Part shown: piece by piece, positions 13,401 to 22,901 of the stretch
Layout of the letters: the number at the start of each line of letters is the position of its first letter
Position numbering within the stretch: position 1 is the stretch's first letter
Assembly (NCBI GenBank): GCA_948470475.1
Contig: OX419338.1
Span: 27,076,636 to 27,140,635, forward strand
Source: Galaxea fascicularis
Taxonomy: Eukaryota; Cnidaria; Anthozoa; Scleractinia; Euphylliidae
DNA: 64,000 nucleotides
Direction: 5' to 3'
Made by a program: the position numbers and the translations under genes
The notes under the pieces: generated by a model
Told to the model about the DNA's origin: nothing
What the model saw: the letters and a program-made list of their open reading frames with translations, nothing else
The model's database searches: none

Positions 13401-16400
13401 TCCAAACGTCGAACTCCACATGTACCAAATCTAACGCAAATGAGTAAAATCTATTGTTTTCCCTCATTTGCATTAGATTCGGCACATGTGAAGTTCGAAG
13501 TTTGAACCGGGCCTTAGTCAGCTAATTTGCCGTGACCACTATTTCTATACAACCAATATGACTGAGGCAGAGACAACACCGCCAACTCAGGATACACAAA
13601 CGTTGACATACAAGCAAAACACAAGTACCAACAAAACCACAAAGACACCAACAACTAACCAAGAACCTTTTAAATCCCTCCTCCTTAATGTACCAAAATG
13701 ACAAACTGTCAAAGATACAGTGCAGAGGTGAAATATCACTTCCTATAGAAGATTCCTATTGAAGCTTGCCTACTTCTAAACCAAAATGGCTCTCTTGTAT
13801 GAACATATGTAACAAGGCAATAATTATCCAACAAAGGTAGTAAACAGCACGGGTAAATTGTGCTGGAAAACTATGGAATAAGCGGTTTACTTGCAGTAAA
13901 AGTTGTCCTTTTGTTTTTTGGGTGGCTTACACGAAGTGTGTAGCCACATCATGGCACGATCGGATTTATTTATTAATTGTCCACGAGAGTCTAGCGCCTG
14001 TGATGTGGCTTATTAAGCCAAACATGTACGCATTGCGGACCTATTTTTACTTGAAGTTTTTAGTATTCTCTATATGGCAAGAATCTGATCATAGAAAGCT
14101 CTGGGTTTCTTTTTCTAGTAAAATTTCAGAAAGAAAAGGAAGTTCTGTTCCCTCTCCTTCCGGGAAACTTATCATTGACAGACATGCGAAAATTGTTTAT
14201 TTTTCGTTAGAAAATAACCCAATACTCATCTCATATCATCTCAGCAGTTTTCTGATTTTCACGTCCACATTGTGTCAAAGAATAAGAACTATATAAAATA
14301 ACGTAGGTTTCCATAACAACCAACCCTTTCTGTTCAGTACAAATTTTCCCGCATTCAAGTTCTCTTGTTTATATCTAACACCTCTGAAAGTTCTAAGTAT
14401 ATCCAATCATGCATGTCTTGTAGAAGTCAAGATTTATTCATTACGATACGACCCTTCTTCCAAAGATAACTACCAACAGTTGCTGCAGTAAATGTTAAAA
14501 CTTGGTCTTCGGACTTTCAATTACAAAAATATTTTCGTGAATAATGTATATGAAATGGATCATATGAACTGCGGAAATGAAGTCAAACGAAGACTGATCC
14601 TCGCAGTTGTGAACGCAATTATATGCAATTGCGTAAAGAAGCCTGAAAAAGGATCAGTCTTCATTTGATTTCATTTCCGCAGTTCATACGATTCATTTCA
14701 TATACATCACTCACATTCTTCACTTTCAAGGGAACATGTGAACCTACAATTGACCTGCTCCCAAAGTCAGTGGCTTCATTGCTCAGTTGATTAGAGTGTC
14801 GCACGGGTATCGCGAGGTCACGGGTTCAAACCCCGTTGGAGTCCTGAATTTTTTTCAGGCTTCTTCACGCAATTACATATAATTGCGTTCACAACTGCGA
14901 GGATCAGTCTTCACTGAAAAATATTTTGATGGGCAGAAAGCCTTGCCTTATCATTTGTTGGTTTTAAATCGGTAAGCGTCAATACGGATGAGCGCAGACT
15001 ACCTAAAGAAGGTTCAATACCAAATAAAAATATTGACCCGTCACTAGGCTGTTTCAAGAGGCCCTAAAAATTCACGTATTGTCGAGCCATTTCACAAACA
15101 AACTACTTAAGAGATGTGTCCGAGATTCCAAGTAATTATGGACGTAGTAAAGTACTTGTAAGGTAGATCCAAAAATAACACAATTTAGCAAAGAAAAATG
15201 CTTGAACAAAGGCCAATATTATTACAGAAAACCTATTTTAGAGCTGAAAACACACAGCCAAAAACAGTGGTGTTGACGTTTTGTTACGCTAGCCCTTTTG
15301 GCAAGAGATGTAAGATAGGAAGGCAATGGTGTAACTCACGTCATGCCCATGCGTCCTGCGATGTCGCAGGACAACTCATTGTGGTCTGTTTTCCCAGTGG
15401 GAAGGCCAGTTTACATATTAACAGTTTGATTAAGAAAAGCAAAGAAACATGTCTTTTAATGCTACGGTTGCACTGTGGATGCAGATAGAAAGGCCATAAT
15501 TCCAAACTACATGCGTTCACACCAATTCTTGCTCTTGGAGTTTTCACTTACCATAACACTTGGATCAACAAACTGCGCGAAAACAGCGTTTTAGTACATT
15601 CGCAAAGCAGATAACTGTTGCTTAAAAGCAATGTATTCAATAGAATTCATCAAAATATCGCGGAATATCCGCCTTGTGTAACTGCGATCTTAAGATTCAA
15701 CCCCTCATACTGTACTGTATGCCAATTTGGGAAGCAAATCATTTTCAAGTAAAGTAGTCTCACCAGATAAATTCATAAACTATCATATGAACGAATATTC
15801 AAAGTAGACAGGAGAAGGCGACCATCAAGGAGTCTCCCAATACAACTTATAGTTCCGTCATTTCATTCAAACCCGTCATGCGTAATGCGGTTAATTTATA
15901 GCACTTTCCTGGTTTAAGACCACACAAATGGAATCTTGTTGGCAATACTTAACGTTTAATGGTCGTTGTTCCTTCATATTCCTTAAGCAAAGGTTTGGAT
16001 AAGTCCTCTTTTTGGGTTTTGACGGTGAACCCACAACCGAACAATGACACAACAGCAGTGCTTGTTTTCTATGCTAAATTATCATATATGAAGGAAACGG
16101 TATAAGACAATAAGGAAATCACGGCACACGTACACTGTACGAATATGATAAACAAATATTTATACTGAAAGAACATAATCCACACTGCAAGTCTTACACA
16201 CGAGCGAAAACTTTAAGTGGATCAAATGGCCAGCCGTGCGCTCACATACCAAAGCAAATTATATGGCGACTCCGGCACTAACTGGTAAATTTGCCTATAC
16301 CGTAAATTCAGTTAAACCGAATTCGTGCTTAGCAATTCTTAAGGCAGTCTGGTCTACTTGTGAAGCAGCAGGCGTGAAGAATTCATTTTGAAGTATAAAA

Positions 16401-16670
16401 AATATATATATTAAGTTTAATTTACCATTGATGACACGTCTTTTTGTGATTCTGCTCTAGCGATGGAAGTTCAAAATATCCACTTGGTCTCATGCAGGAA
16501 TGTCCACACCTCCATCTGCAACCGGAATGGGGCTGTCTTCTACAAAATCTCTTTCCATTCTGTGTCTTGTGTGAGCGCGGCAAAAGGCAGCAAGAAAACG
16601 GCGATGAAGATGACTCCATTACAGCGAGTTCCATCACACCACATAAACAAATCAAGTAAAGGCGGCACAA
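4275..16670 (-). CDS. NADK: NAD kinase, ten coding exons, complete
   Basis: The product phosphorylates NAD+ with ATP to make NADP+, the source of cellular NADPH. This is the cytosolic NADK type rather than the mitochondrial NADK2 type, judged by its close match to the animal NADK exon order and C-terminus. Coding exons (minus strand, 5' to 3'): 16426-16670, 13237-13366, 13027-13135, 11621-11703, 8156-8258, 7536-7621, 6980-7079, 6085-6242, 5766-5848, 4275-4422. Every intron has GT-AG ends, the phases chain without conflict and the total is 1245 nt (414 residues), near the 446 of human NADK. Visible motifs are the GGDG nucleotide-binding motif at about residues 176-179, the LNE motif at 254-256 and the TPTGSTAY motif at 291-298. 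The N-terminal exon does not match the vertebrate N-terminus and the start is the least certain part; in-frame ATGs occur at 16670, 16634 and 16619. No frameshift or missing core residue was seen. Confidence 0.93.
4480..4700 (+). repeat. degenerate GACTAT hexamer repeat
   Basis: Many copies of (GA)CTAT(GA), such as GACTATGACTATGAGTATG, with drift into GACTGTAACTATAATTATG. An old simple-sequence expansion inside the last NADK intron. Confidence 0.7.
5105..5691. mobile_element. inverted-repeat DNA element (MITE)
   Basis: The ends are GTCGGCACACACGATGGGAC on the left and the reverse complement of GTCGGCATACACGAGGGGAC on the right (about 25-bp arms with few mismatches). The interior has repeated CAGGGACTAGT-type motifs. 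It has no coding capacity and lies in the last NADK intron. I could not settle its target duplication. Confidence 0.7.
5766..5848 (-). CDS. NADK: NADK coding exon 9
   Basis: It encodes the AWTSFDGR segment of the C-terminal beta domain, ending GD plus two bases of a Ser codon. The TTCTTAG acceptor and GTGAGT donor agree with exons 8 and 10. Confidence 0.93.
6085..6242 (-). CDS. NADK: NADK coding exon 8 with TPTGSTAY motif
   Basis: It encodes [11 protein letters not shown], the NAD-binding glycine/threonine motif, then CPHSLSFRP and PAGVELK. This is the most conserved NADK exon. It is 158 nt, entering in phase 1 and exiting in phase 0. Confidence 0.96.
6980..7079 (-). CDS. NADK: NADK coding exon 7 with LNE motif
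   Basis: It encodes [15 protein letters not shown] and ends VQGD plus one base. LNE contacts NAD, and DRGPSSYL is nearly invariant in animal NADKs. The exon is 100 nt and exits in phase 1. Confidence 0.95.
7536..7621 (-). CDS. NADK: NADK coding exon 6
   Basis: It begins LTLRSRLQC, matching the family LRSRL strand, then a Lys/Asp/Thr-rich variable loop that is shorter than in vertebrates. It enters in phase 1 and exits in phase 0, so exons 5-6-7 join without a gap. Confidence 0.9.
8156..8258 (-). CDS. NADK: NADK coding exon 5
   Basis: It encodes [15 protein letters not shown], the conserved strand and turn following GGDG. Entry is phase 0 and exit phase 1 (GAA G, then GTAAAT). It is separated from exon 4 by a 3.4-kb intron full of nested transposons. 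Confidence 0.93.
8690..9052. repeat. left arm of a large inverted repeat
   Basis: Sequence around 8990-9050 (GGGCGTGGGTATAGTCCTGG) recurs inverted at about 10500-10560, and GATCATAGAACAAAGGTTAC near 8810 recurs inverted near 10625 and 10730. The arms bracket the LINE fragment, so the LINE sits inside an older palindromic element. Confidence 0.6.
9061..9345 (+). mobile_element. 5'-truncated LINE, C-terminal ORF2 end
   Basis: The open frame ends at TAA 9343-9345. It encodes the usual terminal segment of CR1/L2-type LINE ORF2s: HSYNTRSS, a basic stretch, [15 protein letters not shown] and KTKIKRVLF. The upstream reverse transcriptase is missing (5' truncation near 9058). The 3' UTR continues to about 10480, ending in AATAAAGAACTGAACTGAAC, but is split by another transposon. 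Confidence 0.8.
9508..10331. mobile_element. TA-flanked inverted-repeat transposon inside the LINE 3' UTR
   Basis: The termini are CAGTATGGGGCCCAGTTCTC on the left and the inverted CAGTATGAGGCCCAGTTCTC on the right, each followed by GGCCAC and flanked by TA (9506-9507, 10332-10333). The length is 824 bp. A subterminal copy of GGGCCCAGTTATCGGCCAC occurs at about 9691. There is no transposase ORF. TA duplication plus CAGT ends suggest a Tc1/mariner/pogo-related non-autonomous element (inference). Confidence 0.8.
10490..11130. repeat. right arm and extra copies of the palindromic element
   Basis: Inverted match to 8690-9052 at 10500-10640, followed by further partial copies (TTTGTTCTATGATCTATTTA at 10628 and TTTGTTCTACGATCTATTTA at 10730, plus a diverged copy near 11070). 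GTAGGCCTTTNNGGGCTCCTC at about 10998 repeats about 8728 in direct orientation. Confidence 0.55.
10860..10925 (+). repeat. direct duplicate of sequence next to NADK exon 4
   Basis: AAACATTTCCCAAGCAATGG through CCAGAATTCAACA resembles 11560-11605 (AAATGTTTACTAAGCAATGA through CCAGAATTCAACA). The latter abuts NADK exon 4, so this looks like a local duplication of intron sequence. Confidence 0.5.
11178..11539. mobile_element. 362-bp MITE
   Basis: The ends are GGGAGTTTTAGCAGCGACGA on the left and the inverted GAGAGTTTTAGCAATGAGGA on the right, each continuing into GGCNACGGCAACG and each next to TA. It has no ORF and lies in NADK intron 4. Confidence 0.75.
11621..11703 (-). CDS. NADK: NADK coding exon 4 with GGDG motif
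   Basis: It carries the signature [19 protein letters not shown]. The GGDG loop binds the ATP/NAD phosphates and contains the catalytic Asp of the family. Acceptor CTCCAAG and donor GTGAGC are both clear. Confidence 0.95.
13027..13135 (-). CDS. NADK: NADK coding exon 3
   Basis: It starts [10 protein letters not shown], matching the animal NADK strand before the ATP/NAD site, and ends KLCIFKE plus one base of a Gly codon. The acceptor is TTCTAG and the donor GTAATT. Confidence 0.9.
13237..13366 (-). CDS. NADK: NADK coding exon 2
   Basis: It encodes the first conserved strand-helix of the NADK fold, including an LVIKK segment followed by the helix ending in RWLVE. It is flanked by TTTTAG acceptor and GTACCT donor; it enters in phase 2 and exits in phase 0. 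Confidence 0.88.
13394..13513. mobile_element. short palindromic MITE
   Basis: About 120 bp, nearly all palindrome. GGCCCGATCCAAACGTCGAA on the left matches the inverted GGCCCGGTTCAAACTTCGAA on the right, with CTCATTTGCATTAGATTCGG in the centre. It is bounded by TAA/TTA and lies in NADK intron 1. A second copy is at 55903-56002. Confidence 0.8.
14545..14706. repeat. palindromic element containing inverted SINE body
   Basis: The arms around GAACTGCGGAAATGAAGTCA (about 14568) and TGATTTCATTTCCGCAGTTC (about 14668) pair over about 45 bp. The middle (GATCCTCGCAGTTGTGAACG) is the reverse complement of the SINE body at 14870-14912. Confidence 0.7.
14764..14915 (+). mobile_element. tRNA-derived SINE, second family
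   Basis: The tRNA-like head at 14770-14846 has an A box (GCTCAGTTGATTAGAG) and a B box (GGTTCAAACCC) and is followed by TTTTTTTCAGGCTTCTTCAC and the shared body. The head resembles an elongator tRNA, but it is embedded in a repeat and lacks a clean 3' stem, so it is not called a tRNA gene. Confidence 0.75.
16426..16670 (-). CDS. NADK: NADK coding exon 1 (N-terminus)
   Basis: An 81-codon open exon ends in TG before a GTAAAT donor, and the next exon begins with a lone T, so the split codon reads Cys and the frame is maintained. It is Ser/Cys/Arg-rich with no recognised domain, as expected for the poorly conserved NADK N-terminus. The vertebrate segment just before the kinase core is not evident, so an alternative upstream exon is possible. 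Confidence 0.6.
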
Positions 16671-16829
16671 ATTATATGAGGATCCTTTTCAAAAAGCGAT
16701 TTGATCCGGAACAATTGAAGCAGACTTCCTTTTACGTAGCTCTGACGAGTGTTCGATCGTCAAGAACCCGACAGAAGAGGCCGAAAAGACGACGAGTTAC
16801 GGTGGCTTTCCTTTTTGTTTAAGGCATCT

Positions 16830-17401
16830 CAACTTTACATTAATAGCTCATTACAATGCACATTTACTGAAGTATAATGCTGATTGATTCCCATGAGCGA
16901 ATTGAAGAACTTAACGTTCCATGAAGCCAAGTGTGGAGATTTGCATTTCAATGAGGCGGTTTCCTTATGATAATTTTCTCTTTCTTAAGTGATAAATCTG
17001 TTATTTTGCCATCTAACTTTGTTTCAGCCGTAAGAAAGAGCACAGGACACCACTCTTGATCTGAAGCTCAAGTAGATCAACATGCTACTTCAATGACTCA
17101 GTACTGACTCGTCTTTAATGTAGGTGCAGGGAAAAGATTACGGCGGCTGATAGAAGGCGCGATTGAAGGCCAATAAAGTGCCCCAACCAGTGTTAGTTGA
17201 AAACAAGATAAGCTTGAGTGAACACAAAATGGCCGACTCGATCCTACAGCCTGCAAAGCACCTTTCACTCAAAATTGCAGACTTAAAATGTTTGCTGCCC
17301 TGTTTTGCGTGGGTTTTCCAAGACGAAGCCAACATCGATAATGATGTTTATGAAGTTTTAATTCTTCAGAACACCAAAGATTTAATGGAAGAGCCTTAAA
17401 A

Positions 17402-17432
<31 letters not shown>

Positions 17433-20232
17433 CACACAAACTAAAACAAAACAAAAAAAGACATCAAGTTGGATTGTTGAAACGATCGTTTTTGTAGATG
17501 ACCACCGACGCAATTAGTGCTCGAACAGGCGATTCGTTTGGTTGACCAATTTTCTTGATGCGTCTGTCAGAAAAGAGCTGACAGGCACCACACCACACAA
17601 ACCACTTCATTTATAAATTAATGGAAGGAATATTAGTTCAAACTAAAGGTCATGTTCAGCCACAACGCTGTAGTTGAAAATAGAATTTGTTTTGTTCAAA
17701 TCAGCAGCAACAATGTCACTTACCTTTTGTTCGTAACCTCTCATTACAGCCAATCAACGAAAAATCTAGGCGGAATAAATGACGTTTTTGAAACAGTCTG
17801 ACGCACGTTATAGCGATCCTATTTTCCATTGGACCACGCGTACAGACAGCTTGCGACAGCAAGCGATGGGTTATATTATAAAGCTAAAGACGAAACAAGA
17901 AGTGAAATAGAAAAAACGTCGCAAGTTCAGAAAAGGGCGAGCACACACGGGTAATTTATTTCAAAGTTGTAATTGGCGGCCTGGTATGGCCTCCCCCCAT
18001 TTGAACTGTCAGTTGTGAGTTTGGTGCTTTCAACACCATTTCTTGTTTTGATTTTCAATTTTCTCCAGTTCAATCAAGTTCTATTAAGATTCCTGCAAAC
18101 AACTTGAAAAGCACTCGCTTGAATTTTATTGTGGGGTTGTACACACTTCGTGTCATGACCATGCGCAGTTATTCCGCCTTATTTGCGGACCTCCCGGTCG
18201 GTGAATAACCTAAATGTATGATACACTTTGGAAATAATTTAAAACGATGATACAAGATGAGGGTATCTGTACAATGTCGCAAAATCTAGTTATATCTTCT
18301 ACTGAAAAATCGCCAGATCGCGGAGTTCTATCCCTGCCTAGTTACTGACTACTTTCACCTGTCGGAGGTAAAAACCACTACGTTTCTTTGTTCTTCGTCG
18401 GTCTTCGCGACGAACATTATTTTCGTTCTCAGCAAGTTATGGCAATTGCTTAAACACATAGCTGCAACGGGTAAACTAACTTATCTTCCAGTCGTAACTT
18501 CGCGGGTGACGATTGCAAGTGGCATTTTACTGGATATGGGTCAAAACGAGATTCAGCAGCATGGGCTTCATGTCATAACTCTGTGGTACAACGCGAATGC
18601 CCCCGTGGTTTTTGCGGTATTCTTTTCCTGACCTACCTACATGTAATTTAGATCAGATTATTGGTAAGAGTAATCAAAACAAGAAAGGGGAAATGGCGCC
18701 ATAGAAAACAAGGTACTATAATCAGTTTTCAGTTTGAACAGGGGAAGTTACAAGGTACAAGACTGTACTGCAGGAACTTTCGAAAGTTTTTGAGAAAGAA
18801 AACTAAGACCAACTAACACAACTACATTCAGTAAAAATCTTGGTCTCTCACGGAAAAAAAAAATCGCAGACATGGTTTTGCTGATTATATGTTAAACAAG
18901 CCACTCAAAATGTGTGAGGAAACGAACAAGTTTCCTTTGAGTTTTGCCTCTTTAAAAGTGTTTAAAGTGCCCCCTTCAAGTGAAAAAGTTGATTCGAGAC
19001 AACAGCGCTAAGAATGTTAATCAAAAGGGTTATTTTTTACTTCCGACCAAAAGGTAAAACCGTCATTTCTCCGCCAACATTTAGCCTTTTTCAATACTTT
19101 AAAAAAAAAAACACATTTCGACCATTACTTTAATTATTGCAAAACAAGCTCTCTAGAACCAGATAGCAAAGTTTCATGTACCACCAACAATTGATATTTT
19201 TGTTAAACTACGCAAATGTTTTTCGTTGTCTCAGATTACGGTGGTGGCTCTAAGACAAAGGAAAATCAAAATAAAACTGGTTTGAAAATTTTTAATCCCC
19301 CCCCCCCCCCCACCCAAAAAAAAGAACCATAACATATAGACTTTCGTACGATACATGTACAGAGTTGCTCTCTTTTTCTCAGATTGTAATTTTAAATGTT
19401 TGACAAACGACCTTAAATTTAATAATCTTGCCTTCGCTTTCTTAATGTTAAGAAAATTCCTTCAGAAAACACCCATTAGACTGATTCCCCACCAATCTTG
19501 AGCTACAAAGTCTGTATATAAGGCAGACGCGATGAATTAACTTCAAAAATGTTAAAACTTAACCAGACCTCAGTATACAGCACTAGCCGCTTAACATTAA
19601 CACAGTCATGCTGTTGTATTCAATGAGTGTTGCTCATTCCAGCTCGGCTTGTACTCTCCCGTTAAATACAAAACCAAGTACCTCGCAAGCGACAGAACAT
19701 TGCAAATGATAATCCAGGAAGCTAAGTTAACCATAAACCTATAAAGTAGAAACAAATCTAATGTAACCTAATCAAACCAAAGGAAATAAAAAGTGCTTAA
19801 CGACTGTCGGTAATACTAATAAAAATAAAATAAAGAAGAATAAGATAGAAACCCATCGATGGTTTTGGTCTTAACCTCAACCAAAAGCGCATCCTTGATT
19901 TTAAAACAGATCCACGATAATTACAGCCTTACTTAGCAGCCTACCTGTAAGTTCTAGGAAAGAATATATGGTTGTAGGTACCGCAACATTGCCGCATGTT
20001 TTTTCGAAGTCAGTTTTGAGCTCTTTAATGTGAAGATCTTTCTATACAGACGCTACCTGCCAGTGTAACGAGATACCTCGTTCATGACAGTAATCTAATT
20101 CCCGCTTTATCAGCATCGAAAACGAAGACCGAAGCAGGAAGCAAACTAGGTCGAAAACGAAGTAGCCAAAACTCGAAAACGACGGGTCCTAGATGGAAAC
20201 AAAGAGAGCACGCGGCAACCGTCGCAGGATAC
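16830..20232. other. upstream flank of NADK, no gene recognised
   Basis: The NADK promoter is expected just right of 16670, but no diagnostic element was identified. The stretch holds a poly-A/(CA)n tract at 17399-17440, a poly-C tract at about 19298-19312 and short unsupported ORFs. The plus-strand ORF at 17163-17399 runs into the A tract and shows no family motif. Confidence 0.4.
17399..17440 (+). repeat. poly-A and (CA)n microsatellite
   Basis: About 20 A residues followed by about ten CA dinucleotides. Confidence 0.95.
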
Positions 20233-22310
20233 ATGAACCCGACTATTGCTCGACGGAAAACTTGCTGCACCTATAGAAAACTGAATCGCTACGTTTGTGC
20301 GTGCCGCAGTGAAAAACGTTGCGGGAAAAAAAGTGTAAGGGATCTTGAGGAAGAGTTTCCTTTTTCTGACGACTTCTCTGAGGAATTCTCAGAGACGTCT
20401 CAGCTGTCACGCTAGATGATTCTTAAGTTGTCACGCTGCGACTGGACTCTGTGCGCTTCCTGCCGGACACTGGTACCCAGTGTGACGTAATCTCGGTTCA
20501 TCTGTACAAGGAGGCTGCAAATTTTCCTTTTCTGCAACATGCCAAGCCTGCAAAGTCAGCCATGCCAGCTTATTGTGGTCCTTGACTTCCGGTAGTTGGA
20601 CAGGTCAACTTGCAAGTGTGGTGTGACGATTTAAGTTTTAAGCGCTTACCAGACCATAAAATGGTCGACACCAACGATTTTCACCCAGTTTCAGGGAGAA
20701 AGAAACAAACATAATGGAGTCCACGGAAGCTGAACACTGGGGACAACGTCTATTATGTCCATACTGACAAGTTACCAGGCGGCATATGGAAGGAAAGGCT
20801 GACAAAAGTTTCCACAAGTGCTCTCGGAACATTAAATGGGCACTATCAGATAAAGATCGATTCTGGTGTGATCCACACACAACATGAACCAAAATGGCTA
20901 CCCTTGGCACTGTGCAATAGTCTGAAGGCGGAGGTGGACCATATAGTAGAGCAAGACATCATTGCGCCCGTGACCACACTCACACCATGGGCCAACTCCC
21001 TTGTAGTTGTCCCTAAGAAGGATGAGAGACTAAGACTGTCTGAAACTCAAGAATTTGAACAAAGAGATCTAGGCGAGAGCATTACTCTCAACAATCGACG
21101 ACGCCGCCACTTGCTTACATATGGCGAAGGTGTTTGAAAAACACTTGATGTTAGAAATAGTTTCTTGCACCTTAGACTAGAAGACGTCACTCCTCTTGCC
21201 TTACCACATTAAACACGCCTGTTGGCTGCTATCAATGGTTATAACCTTTGTGATCCCACTCTCCGGGAACTTCGCTTGGTGATTAAAGGAGGCTTGCCGA
21301 TAACACATCAAATGTGACACAATGCGCATTCCGTACTATTTGGCAATTGGTTGTTCCGGCCTTACTCCTGAAAGAATGTCGTTAACTGAACTTGGGCAGT
21401 ACAGAGCAAAGTGTGGCCAGTGTTTGTATGCGACTATTACAGCACTTACATCGAGGATGTACGCAACAGCTTTGGCATCTAAAGGCGCTCAGGGCATTTT
21501 CACATGATTTGGTATCCCGGATGTCTTGGGAACGGTCAACCACCCCCACTTTGGGTACACCCCCAGTTTGCTCCAGGTTAAAATTTGACGTTTGCACGAA
21601 GGTGGGCTTTCGGTCGTGTGACATCAACACCCATGAAATCCACAGCCAAACGGCAAGGTTGACAATGCTGTCAGGACTGTCAAGCGACTTCCAGAAGTGC
21701 AAAGCCTCCAGCTAACGTGTATAGCTCTACTTTACATGTGCAATACACGAACGCAGGCGTTTCGTTTGAGGCCGGACGCCGGACGCAATGTCCGGTTGTT
21801 TGACCCAAAAAGTTCGGTAGTAACGTCCGGTAGTTCACAGAAAATTTTCTGAAGAGTGATGTCTGGTTGTCTAACCTATGAATCCGGTACTTTAATTGTT
21901 ACCGAAAATCCTGCCAACGGAGGGAATCGAGACAAGTCTTGTATAATGACTGATGGGGCGTCGCTGCAAGATACAGACACGCTCTTGAACTAGCCCTGAA
22001 ACCTCTCATACACGGCGAGATGGTATGTACGAAACTTCCCGGAAAGGCTACCTGGAATCCAGGCAACAGGAGTTACATGCTGAAAGTAAGTTACAATAAG
22101 CTCAGTGTGAAGGCGGAACCGAGATCACACCAGTTCAGCAGCCCAAAGTCCTACCTCCTCCAGAGCTACCAGATGCAGTTGAGAACGTAGCAACACCTCC
22201 AGAAAATAACCCGCTGGTCAGTCCTCACACAACCAGCGATGAACTAAACGCTACCGAGCCCGACAACACACGCCTGCGTAGTTCAACAGGTGCGTTTTGA
22301 ACTTCCAACA
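20233..22310 (+). mobile_element. decayed Ty3/gypsy retrotransposon
   Basis: Remnants appear in retrotransposon order. They start with a Cys/Arg-rich gag tail with a degenerate zinc knuckle (20233-20415). An aspartic protease with a DTG active site and DVIS follows (about 20445-20530). Next is the start of reverse transcriptase, with the EVDHIVEQDIIAPVT and VVVPKKD stretch (about 20870-21040). Beyond an internal deletion come pieces of the polyprotein C-terminus (about 22015-22310), including NPGNRSYML and a Pro/Thr-rich end with LRSSTG. Several stops, frameshifts and large deletions separate them, so the copy is dead. LTRs were not identified. Confidence 0.75.
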
Positions 22311-22651
22311 AAATTCTGCCCAAATTCTGCTTGGCAAAATATTGATAACCATTCCGGAACCACCATTCCGCGTGCATTAAAAAAAATAATCGGATTAAAA
22401 TATTACTTTTTTAAAGATATGGGAGAGTTTCTGTCGTTCACTTGCCTTAAATCTGAACATCCACCAAAGCTATATATGTATGAAAGGATCGCAGTGCAGC
22501 AAATTATCAACGCGTATAATTTCGCGTACATCACGCCCATATTCTTAGTTTTCAACCATGTTTAGTCATTGCACTAAACAGACGAAGTCAATGTGACAAT
22601 CTTACCATTCAACAACAGCGCATGCATGAAAGGCTGAGGACCAGTTAAATT

Positions 22652-22901
22652 AATACAATGAGTTGCAAAAATACTTGAGAAACCTTACGTCATTAGGCCT
22701 AATTAATGATGTTTCCATGATCTTTGGCTTTCCCTCCCCCTCCTCCTCTTATCAGATTTGCTAGCAGTGCAACGCCACGCTCGAAGGGGGAGAGGGAAGG
22801 GCTGTGTGTTGTTTCTCACAGATTTCTTAGCAGCAGCGATTGTAAGAAAGAAAAGCTGTTTTTGATTGGGAGTGTCTCAACAATTTTGCAACTGGTTGTA
22901 G
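22652..22901 (+). mobile_element. MITE, copy A
   Basis: The inverted termini are ACAATGAGTTGCAAAA and TTTTGCAACTGGTTGTAG. The interior (ATGATGTTTCCATGATNTTT, CACAGATTTCTTAGCAGCAG) matches the inverted copy B at 46756-46981. It is non-coding. Confidence 0.7.

Noticed and set aside
17163..17399. retrogene ending in a poly-A tail
   Set aside because: The ORF runs into an A/CA tract, but no parent protein is recognised and no target duplication was found.
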